Of a stretch of DNA of 5,726 nt, positions 1 through 5,498 are shown one piece after another. The notes beneath the pieces are model-generated. The model worked only from the letters and a program-made list of their open reading frames with translations. It did no database searches and was not told the origin of the DNA. The stretch comes from Sediminibacterium sp. (GTDB lineage Bacteria > Bacteroidota > Bacteroidia > Chitinophagales > Chitinophagaceae), in contig JAQBNJ010000190.1 in NCBI GenBank assembly GCA_028288645.1, positions 1-5,726 on the forward strand, read 5' to 3'. Each line of letters starts with the position of its first letter. The stretch's first letter is position 1. The position numbers were made by a program, and so were the translations under genes.

Positions 1-2
1 CT

Positions 3-2030
3 TTTAAGCCGGATGTTGCACTCTTACCGTTTACCAAATACACAGGAACCATCACAACCACCGCTACGGATAAATTCCATACTGCGATGGTTGCAGATTA
101 CGTATGGACCTTCACTACCATTCCACAGATAACTTTATCTGTCAATAACGCCGCTGGTGGAACAGTTACCGGAGCAGGCACATTTGCACAAGGTTCAACA
201 GTTACAGTGAGCGCGACCCCTAAAACAGGTTATACATTTACGAACTGGACAGACAGTGCAACTACAACTGTTCTTTCAACAAGTCCGGGTTACCAGTTTG
301 CCATGGCAGGTAACAAAGCGCTGGTCGCAAACTTTACCATTATTCCTCCTGCACAATTTGCTGTTGTATTATCATCCAGCCCTGCTGCAGGCGGGTCAAC
401 TTTTGGATCCGGCTCTTATAATATAGGCACAACGGTTACCGTGATCGAATCACCGAACCCGGGATATACATTCGTTAACTGGACAGAAGGTGGAACTGTT
501 GTTTCAACCAACTCAAGCTATCAATTTACCATAACGGCCAACAGAACGCTGGTTGCAAATTTTACTGCGATACCTGCGTTGCAATACGCGGTACTGTTGT
601 CATCAAGTCCCGCAGCCGGTGGCACACATAGCGGCTCAGGATCTTATACATCGGGAACATCAGTGACGATCACAGGCACTCCAAACACCGGTTACACCTT
701 TGCTAATTTTACAGAGAACGGAATTGTGATCTCTACGAGTTCGAGTTATACGTTCGCTATTACCGCAACGAGGATAATAGTAGCCAATTTTACTATCAAT
801 ACTTACACATTAACTACCACGGCCAATCCAGCAGGCGGAGGAACGATCAGCAAAAATCCGAACCAGCCCACCTATGATCATGGAACACAGGTTGTTCTTA
901 CAGCAACACCTGCAACAGGATACACATTTACAAACTGGACCGATGGCGGAACAATCGTTTCAACAAGCGCAGTTTACCAGGTGAGTATGACAAGAAACAG
1001 GGTGATGGTAGCAAACTTCACATTGAACAGTTATGGATTAACGCTGGTGATAAGTCCAACAGCCGGTGGTTCAGTAACCAAAACACCAGACAGGGCTTCT
1101 TATGACAGCGGTACAACAGTAATACTCGTTGCAACTGCCAGCCTGGGATACACATTTACTTCATGGAGTGGAGACGCAACGGGTTCTACCAACCCTTTGA
1201 CCATAACAATGAATTCGAATAAAAACATCGTTGCCAATTTTACTCCTATAGCAGTAGTGATACCGGTAGTGAACCTGGGCACAGCCGCTAACTTCGGCGC
1301 CTTCGGTGGAAACGCAGGAATCACCAACCAGGGTATCAATACCGTAATTAATAATGGCAGCATCGGCACTACTGCCGCTTCTACTTTAATAACCGGGTTT
1401 CATGATATAACGGGAGATAAGTATACTGAAACGCCATTGAATATCGGGGATGTGAAACTTAGGATATATACTGATGCACCGCCACCAGTAATATTTGTGC
1501 CGGGCGGTCCTTTCGGAGGAAACGCAGTCACAAAAGCAATCGCTGATAAAGGCCTTCTTGATGCGCAAGCGGCATATCTCAGTATTTCACCGGCATCAAA
1601 ACCAGGCGGTACTGATCCTGGCGCAGGTGAATTGGGTGGATTAACACTACCCCCTGGAGTTTATAAGTCAGCCAGTGGTACGTTTAAGATCACAAACTTA
1701 GACCTTACGCTTGATGCGCAGGGAGATCCAAATGCAACATGGATATTCCAGACAGCCGCAGGCTTAACAGTAGGTACACCATCAGGTGCAAGAAGCGTTA
1801 AACTGATTGGTGGTGCTTTAGCTAAAAATGTATTCTGGTATGTTGGCAGCGCTGCGGTTATCAACTACGCAGGTGGAGGTGTTATGACAGGAACCGTTAT
1901 ATCTACTTCAGGCGTTACGATCTCCAATCCGGGAGCATCCGTTACCGGGCCACAAGCTATAGTGAACGGAAGGGTGATCTCATTGGTCGCTTCTGTTACT
2001 ATGGTAAACACAACCATCAACAATCAATAA
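3..2030 (+). CDS. Ice-binding-like (DUF3494) adhesin with InlB-type repeats, 5'-truncated by window
   Basis: The reading frame is open to the left edge, so the true start and any signal peptide lie outside; the ATG at 87 is internal. 675 residues are visible. Residues 1-39 look like the end of a bacterial Ig-like (Big_5/SbsA-type) domain, closing with DYVWTFTT. Residues 43-417 are five B-repeats of 74-76 residues, each with an AGG near the start, a GYTF-x-N/S-W/F core and a VANFT end. From about residue 423 to the end is a DUF3494 domain: NLGTAANFGAFGG opening, TGFHDITGDKYTETPLN, GGLTLPPGVYK, ATWIFQTAAGL and a NVFWYVGSA core, then beta-solenoid-like repeats. The protein is Thr/Ser-rich and I see no cysteine. 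Family members are secreted and some bind ice, but many mesophilic ones are better read as adhesins. I see no type IX sorting domain or LPXTG signal at the C-terminus. Domain calls are confident; the ice-binding function is not shown. Confidence 0.9.
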   Translation, partial: FKPDVALLPFTKYTGTITTTATDKFHTAMVADYVWTFTTIPQITLSVNNAAGGTVTGAGTFAQGSTVTVSATPKTGYTFTNWTDSATTTVLSTSPGYQFAMAGNKALVANFTIIPPAQFAVVLSSSPAAGGSTFGSGSYNIGTTVTVIESPNPGYTFVNWTEGGTVVSTNSSYQFTITANRTLVANFTAIPALQYAVLLSSSPAAGGTHSGSGSYTSGTSVTITGTPNTGYTFANFTENGIVISTSSSYTFAITATRIIVANFTINTYTLTTTANPAGGGTISKNPNQPTYDHGTQVVLTATPATGYTFTNWTDGGTIVSTSAVYQVSMTRNRVMVANFTLNSYGLTLVISPTAGGSVTKTPDRASYDSGTTVILVATASLGYTFTSWSGDATGSTNPLTITMNSNKNIVANFTPIAVVIPVVNLGTAANFGAFGGNAGITNQGINTVINNGSIGTTAASTLITGFHDITGDKYTETPLNIGDVKLRIYTDAPPPVIFVPGGPFGGNAVTKAIADKGLLDAQAAYLSISPASKPGGTDPGAGELGGLTLPPGVYKSASGTFKITNLDLTLDAQGDPNATWIFQTAAGLTVGTPSGARSVKLIGGALAKNVFWYVGSAAVINYAGGGVMTGTVISTSGVTISNPGASVTGPQAIVNGRVISLVASVTMVNTTINNQ
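129..1253 (+). repeat. Five tandem InlB B-type protein repeats (stalk)
   Basis: Units begin at 129, 351, 579, 804 and 1032 and encode 74, 76, 75, 76 and 74 residues. Shared positions are an AGG or AGGG turn, a G-S/T-x-V strand, the GYTF-(T/V/A)-N/S-(W/F) core and the terminal VANFT. Units 2 and 3 are closest (both open with A-V-x-LSSSPAAGG), suggesting a recent duplication. Units 4 and 5 carry a longer loop (KNPNQPTYDHG and KTPDRASYDSG). In the family such repeats form extended stalks that hold a terminal domain away from the cell. The divergence argues for an old array with protein-level rather than DNA-level conservation. Confidence 0.85.
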
Positions 2031-2040
2031 ACTGAATAGC

Positions 2041-2066
2041 ATGATCCCGCTGGTTAGCGGGATCAT
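2041..2066 (+). terminator. Intergenic hairpin, possible weak terminator or processing signal
   Basis: A perfect 11-bp inverted repeat (ATGATCCCGCT / AGCGGGATCAT) with a GGTT loop starts 10 bases after the adhesin stop. What follows is A-rich (CACTAAAAATAACC), not a T-run, so it does not meet the usual intrinsic-terminator pattern. It may be a partial terminator, an mRNA 3' stabiliser or an intercistronic element letting the OmpA gene be expressed at a different level. Confidence 0.5.
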
Positions 2067-2104
2067 CACTAAAAATAACCGCATTCATTTTTAAAAAGAA
2101 AAAT

Positions 2105-4093
2105 ATGTTACATCTTTATAAAACAAATCAAAAGATCTCCATCCTCTTTCTGATGTTGATCTTTACAGGCATCACTGCCCATGCGCAGCAAAGGGTTAAA
2201 CCGAATTGGTGGTTCGGCGTTTCGGGCGCGGCCAATTTTAATACTTTCCGTGGTACTACACAGGTACTCAATAACAGCTTAACCATTCCTACAGCATTTC
2301 ATAAAGGACAAGGTATTAAACCCTACGCTTCCGTGTTAGCAGAATATCGCCCTGGCAAAGTATGGGGAGGAATGCTAAATGTAGCTTACGATAACCGCGG
2401 TGGTAAATTTGATGAAGTACTGGCACCATGTAATTGCCCGGCCAATTTAACAACAAACATCGGCTATGTGGTGGTTGAACCCAGTTTGCGCATCGCACCT
2501 TTTTCAAATGCATTTTACATATTCGGCGGCCCAACGATCGCATTTAATGTTTCGAAAACATTTGAATATACACAAGCCAAACAACCCGATACAAAAGCAG
2601 ACTGGAGCGAGCTACGCAAAACTGTATTTGCTGCACAGGCAGGTTTGGGTATAGATATTCCCATCTCTAAAAAAACGGCTGAAACACAAATGACCTTATC
2701 GCCGTTTGCTTCCTTTCAAACCGATCTTATCAATAGCCCGCGTAAAATAGAAACGTGTTCCATCTATACCATTCGTGCCGGAGTAGCGCTTAAATTCGGT
2801 ACAGGTAAAAAAGCCATTCCAAATGCAACCGTAATGGAGCCCACCGTTATTACCAAAACCATTACAATACCTGCGCCTGTTGTAGAAAAAGAGGTGCAGT
2901 TCTCTGTGCGTGCGCCTAAAGAAGTTCCGCTTAACCGCCAGGTAAAAGAAACTTTCCCGCTGCGTAAATCTGTGTTCTTTGATATGGGTTCAAGTGAGAT
3001 ACCGAACCGTTATGTAATGTTGAATCAATCACAGGCAGCTTCTTTCAAAGAAGCCCAGCTACAGGAGGATCAACCCAACAATTTAAATAGTGGCCGTTCC
3101 GCGCGACAGCTTGCAGTATATCATAATATCATAAACATCATGGGTGATCGTTTACGCGCTAACCCACAAAGTAGTATCACTCTTACAGGTGCTTCAGACA
3201 AAGATCCGGTACAGGGCAAATTAATGGCAGAGAATGTGAAAAAATATATAGTAACAAATTTCGGGATCGATCCTAACAGAATCACAACAGAAGGAAGACA
3301 CAAGCCCATGATCCCATCAGAACAGCCAGGTGGCACAAGGGAACTTGCACTATTACGTGAAGGTGACAGAAGAGTAGATATCGGCAGCTCATCACCGGAA
3401 TTAATGTTGCAGGTAGGCGGAGCAAATTCGGATTTCCTGAGACCGGTACAGATCACCTCTTATCAAACAGATCCATTGGATAGCCACGTGATATTTACGA
3501 ACGAAGGCGCCAATGACTTATTGAATAGCTGGAGCGTTGATGTAACCGACGAAAAAGGTACAGTACAACATTACGGGCCTTATACGCAGGACCAGGCATC
3601 GATATCTGGAAAAACGATCCTTGCAAATAATACCCAGGGGAATTATACTATTGTTATGAATGGCCAGACAAAAACCGGTCGCACCGTTACGAAACAAAGT
3701 TCCGTTAGCCTGATGAAATCAGAAGATACAAAACAGGCTGGCCTGCGTTACAGTATCCTGTTTGATTTTGATCAATCGAAAACCAAGGAAGTATATGAAA
3801 AGTTCCTGGCCGATGTGGTAACAGCGCTGATCCCTGAAAATGCAACCGTGATCATCCATGGCCACACCGATATCATTGGCGAAGAAAAACACAACCTTAT
3901 TTTATCGAATGGCAGGGCAAAAGATGCGCAGGCTATACTTGAGCGCGCGTTGGCCAATGCAGGTAAAAAAGGTGTAAAATTCGAGACCTACGGATTTGGT
4001 GAAGATATAAGCATGTCGCCATTTGAAAATAACCTGGTGGAAGAACGTTTTTACAACAGAACTGTGATCATTGATATCATACCGAATAAATAA
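2105..4093 (+). CDS. OmpA-family outer-membrane protein with two OmpA-like domains
   Basis: Residues 1-27 form a signal peptide (basic start, hydrophobic 11-22, cleavage after AHA before QQR). Residues about 34-232 look like an outer-membrane beta-barrel: alternating aromatic and small residues (WWFGVSGAANF, FYIFGGPTIAFNV, IRAGVALKFG), with a CNC motif at 109-111 in a probable loop. A linker leads to a first OmpA-like segment, about 288-427 (SVFFDMGSSEIP, TGASD, GIDPNRI, DRRVDI). An Ig-like or beta-rich stretch follows at about 440-535. The C-terminal domain, about 548-660, is canonical: ILFDFDQSKT, GHTD (586-589), LSNGRA (600-605), GFGED and NRTVIID. D589 and R604 match the Asp/Arg pair that binds diaminopimelate in OmpA; in the first segment the Arg position reads Met 374. 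It likely anchors the outer membrane to peptidoglycan. The leader AAAAAGAAAAATATG is A-rich, as usual in Bacteroidota. It lies 74 bases after the adhesin on the same strand, so co-transcription is plausible. Confidence 0.9.
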   Translation: MLHLYKTNQKISILFLMLIFTGITAHAQQRVKPNWWFGVSGAANFNTFRGTTQVLNNSLTIPTAFHKGQGIKPYASVLAEYRPGKVWGGMLNVAYDNRGGKFDEVLAPCNCPANLTTNIGYVVVEPSLRIAPFSNAFYIFGGPTIAFNVSKTFEYTQAKQPDTKADWSELRKTVFAAQAGLGIDIPISKKTAETQMTLSPFASFQTDLINSPRKIETCSIYTIRAGVALKFGTGKKAIPNATVMEPTVITKTITIPAPVVEKEVQFSVRAPKEVPLNRQVKETFPLRKSVFFDMGSSEIPNRYVMLNQSQAASFKEAQLQEDQPNNLNSGRSARQLAVYHNIINIMGDRLRANPQSSITLTGASDKDPVQGKLMAENVKKYIVTNFGIDPNRITTEGRHKPMIPSEQPGGTRELALLREGDRRVDIGSSSPELMLQVGGANSDFLRPVQITSYQTDPLDSHVIFTNEGANDLLNSWSVDVTDEKGTVQHYGPYTQDQASISGKTILANNTQGNYTIVMNGQTKTGRTVTKQSSVSLMKSEDTKQAGLRYSILFDFDQSKTKEVYEKFLADVVTALIPENATVIIHGHTDIIGEEKHNLILSNGRAKDAQAILERALANAGKKGVKFETYGFGEDISMSPFENNLVEERFYNRTVIIDIIPNK

Positions 4094-4142
4094 TCTTTAA
4101 CGCGTCGCGGTATTAACCCTAAGCACGTTGAATTGGACAGTT

Positions 4143-4245
4143 CTCTGTGGAACTCTGTGCTCTTTGTGTCTGTGGTGAAAAAAGCATTTCGAAATCGCAA
4201 GCACTTTTTTCACCACAGACACAGAGTACACGGAGATTCACAGAG
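4143..4245. repeat. Long imperfect palindrome of CTCTGTG-like units
   Basis: The left arm (4143-4184) and right arm (4204-4245) are 42 nt each and match at 36 of 42 positions as an inverted repeat, with 20 unbroken pairs next to the loop. The 19-nt loop itself contains the palindrome ATTTCGAAAT (4186-4195). Each arm is internally repetitive, with CTCTGTG, CTCTGTG, CTTTGTG and CTGTGGTG at roughly 8-10-base steps. No T-run follows on either strand, so it is not a simple terminator. From memory, similar CTCTGTG/CACAGAG palindromes occur between genes in many Bacteroidota and other phyla. It is probably a dispersed REP-like element, which needs a genome-wide copy count to prove. Confidence 0.75.
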
Positions 4246-4286
4246 GAGTTCAGTAAAGAAATATTTCATTCAAAAAAATAAACCAC

Positions 4287-4670
4287 ATGACACAATTAAA
4301 AAACCTGGGTATCTGGATGGACCATGCCAGTGCGCATTTGATGGAATACTCTACAGAGTCCAATGAAACGAAGATCATTGAATCGGCATTTACCCATGAA
4401 GAAAAAGCTGACACACTTGGTAATTCAGAATATGGGATGCACAATAAAGAACAACATCAAACCTCTGCATTTTATAAAAAACTTGGAGATTCCATTAAAG
4501 AATACGATGCGGTGATCCTGTTCGGGCCCACTGATGCAAAACTCGAGTTGTTCAATCTCTTAAAAGCCGATCATCATTTTGATAAGATAAATATAGAAGT
4601 AAAGGCATCGGGTAAGATGACCGAGAACCAGCAACATGCATTTGTGAGGGATCATTTTACACAAAACTGA
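4287..4670 (+). CDS. Small conserved Bacteroidota protein, possibly eRF1/Pelota-like domain
   Basis: 127 residues, no signal peptide or membrane segment, so cytosolic. The N-terminus NLGIWMDHASAHLMEY resembles the first strand of eRF1-domain-3-like folds, which open with a hydrophobic strand and a short D-x-x-x-A motif. The middle holds MHNKEQHQTSAFYKKLGDSIKEY, then YDAVILFGPTDAKLELFNLL, a strand-turn-helix that in such folds carries a conserved glycine and a leucine-rich helix. The end is KMTENQQHAFVRDHF. I recognise the IWMDH, HNKEQH, LFGPTDAK and MTENQQ blocks as typical of a Bacteroidota family usually named hypothetical. The link to bacterial eRF1-like (baeRF) or translational-machinery proteins is my structural guess; no catalytic motif such as GGQ is present. 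The ATG at 4287 follows an A-rich leader (CAAAAAAATAAACCAC). The gene is monocistronic: a palindrome lies upstream and a strong terminator downstream. Confidence 0.85.
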   Translation: MTQLKNLGIWMDHASAHLMEYSTESNETKIIESAFTHEEKADTLGNSEYGMHNKEQHQTSAFYKKLGDSIKEYDAVILFGPTDAKLELFNLLKADHHFDKINIEVKASGKMTENQQHAFVRDHFTQN

Positions 4671-4692
4671 TCTTCTGTATAAACTATTCACC

Positions 4693-4733
4693 ATCCCTGC
4701 GTTGAAAGATATCCTTTCAACGCAGGGATTTTT
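4693..4733 (+). terminator. Rho-independent terminator
   Basis: A perfect 16-bp stem (4693-4708 with 4714-4729, core CCCTGCGTTGAAAG) has a 5-nt loop and runs into five T residues (4729-4733). It begins 22 bases after the stop of the small gene at 4287-4670. The T-run is only on the + side, so it terminates rightward transcription and shields the convergent toxin-antitoxin genes. Confidence 0.93.
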
Positions 4734-4856
4734 GATTGATAGAACCAGTACCTTGAAAGAAGAAAAATTATTTGTTAACGGAGAACGGTTATACCAATAT
4801 CAAAAATGTGGTCGCCGGAATCCGTGTGATGAAAGATAATGAGTGCAGAAAATAGA

Positions 4857-5075
4857 TCAACCTTGTTTTACTTCTTCGCTTGATGGTCTTTGCAAAGCCT
4901 CCTCTACTTTTTGGGAAAGCCATTTGGATGTTTCGACGCTGAAATATGCCTCTCCGCAATTTTCACAGATATCTGCATCTACATCCTTTATAACAATGAT
5001 GCGGTTATTTTTAACAATGGAATAAGTTGTTTTCCCCGGTTGGGTGTTTCCTATTTTACAAATCACACATTCCAT
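4857..5075 (-). CDS. YgiT/MqsA-type zinc-finger protein, putative antitoxin
   Basis: 72 residues with two cysteine pairs, C3-x-x-C6 and C37-x-x-C40 followed by GEAYF, the signature of YgiT-type zinc fingers and of the N-terminal domain of the MqsA antitoxin. Between them is a beta-rich stretch (TTYSIVKNNRIIVIKDVDADIC), and after them an amphipathic helix (SKWLSQKVEEALQR). In MqsA the zinc domain binds the toxin and a separate C-terminal helix-turn-helix binds DNA. This protein stops after about the zinc domain, so it has no visible DNA-binding part. Its ATG shares one base with the upstream gene's TAA (TAATG), implying translational coupling. Gene order is toxin first, as in mqsRA. The family call is firm; the antitoxin role is inferred from domain and partner. 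Confidence 0.88.
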   Translation of the reverse strand: MECVICKIGNTQPGKTTYSIVKNNRIIVIKDVDADICENCGEAYFSVETSKWLSQKVEEALQRPSSEEVKQG

Positions 5076-5386
5076 TATCGTACTTTTTTCCGGGTTTTAA
5101 AATCAGGTTGCCATTTATACGGATCAGGCCAATAGGCTGTGATCAAAATGCATCTGAACGAAACAGGGTCTTGCGATACTACAACGTGCAAGGGCCTGTT
5201 ATTAACGAATTTAAGAATTAATTTACTGGGATAGGGCTTATCTGCGTCATATTTTTCGATCACTTCACCAAAATTAACTGTGCCAATTACCTCATCCAAA
5301 GAAACATTCCTTATATCCATTGATCTCTGGCAATGCAAAGAAATAAGGTATCCCCGGCAGTTAATATTCTTAATAGCTGATTCCAT
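5075..5386 (-). CDS. DUF4258 protein, putative toxin of a type II-like module
   Basis: 103 residues, soluble and basic at the C-terminus (FKTRKKVR). The sequence follows the DUF4258 pattern: H18 and R21 then R26-x-V-S-x-x-E-V, FGEVIEKYDADKPYP (39-53), LILKFVNNRPLHVVV (56-70) and a closing ILITAYWPDPYKWQPDF (80-96). DUF4258 proteins are small, often lie next to zinc-finger or helix-turn-helix partners, and are commonly treated as toxins with a BrnT/RelE-like fold; no activity is known for this one. H18, R21, R26 and H67 are the likely functional polar residues. The start at 5386 is favoured because the internal Met 23 would remove H18 and R21. It is the first gene of a two-gene unit with the zinc-finger protein. 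Confidence 0.82.
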   Translation of the reverse strand: MESAIKNINCRGYLISLHCQRSMDIRNVSLDEVIGTVNFGEVIEKYDADKPYPSKLILKFVNNRPLHVVVSQDPVSFRCILITAYWPDPYKWQPDFKTRKKVR

Positions 5387-5402
5387 TGGATAAAAATATC
5401 CA
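5387..5402 (-). promoter_or_regulatory. Hairpin abutting the putative toxin start codon
   Basis: On the - strand TGGATA-TTTT-TATCCA forms a perfect 6-bp stem with a 4-nt loop that ends one base before the ATG. It occupies the region where a ribosome would land and could dampen toxin translation. The stem is short and AT-rich, so it is only moderately stable and may be chance. Confidence 0.35.
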
Positions 5403-5416
5403 CGGACAACTATTCT

Positions 5417-5461
5417 AAAAGGTATTAAACATTTACTTACGTATGTAAACGTTTGTAAACG
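5417..5461 (-). promoter_or_regulatory. Candidate promoter and operator of the toxin-antitoxin unit
   Basis: On the - strand, 5424-5417 reads TACCTTTT, one base from the Bacteroidota -7 consensus TAnnTTTG, and a TTTA at 5449-5446 lies 21 bases upstream where a TTTG -33 box would sit. Overlapping this is a 22-bp near-palindrome (5430-5451, centred on TACGTA, 18 of 22 positions symmetric) whose half-site TGTAAACG recurs at 5454-5461, exactly 10 bases further on. Such phasing places two half-sites on one face of the helix and suits an autorepressed operon. Both promoter boxes are imperfect, and the regulator is unknown. Confidence 0.4.
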
Positions 5462-5498
5462 GATATCTTATACCTGTTCTCCCACACAATTACCTAAT

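Noticed and set aside
87..89. ATG at 87 as the start of the adhesin gene
   Set aside because: The frame is open to the window edge and the 28 upstream codons encode a convincing end of an Ig-like domain; no signal peptide follows 87.
129..1253. Tandem repeats as a possible CRISPR array or DNA satellite
   Set aside because: Units are about 225 bases, in frame, diverged at DNA level and conserved as protein, so they are domain repeats.
1100..1864. Three - strand open frames inside the adhesin gene
   Set aside because: They are antisense shadows of a long repeat-rich gene with clear domains; none has a recognisable motif.
2316..3957. Short open frames on both strands inside the OmpA gene
   Set aside because: They overlap a full-length gene with a signal peptide and family motifs and show no family features of their own.
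4133..4366. 77-codon + strand open frame across the palindrome and into the small gene
   Set aside because: It starts at TTG, translates the palindromic repeat and overlaps the well-supported gene at 4287 in another frame; its composition (HHRHRVHG) reflects the repeat.
4250..4444. 64-codon - strand open frame opposite the small gene at 4287
   Set aside because: It is antisense to conserved blocks of the + strand protein and has no recognisable motif.
4843..5221. Three + strand open frames opposite the toxin-antitoxin pair
   Set aside because: The - strand frames carry the YgiT cysteine pairs and the DUF4258 pattern; the + strand frames show only reverse-complement composition.
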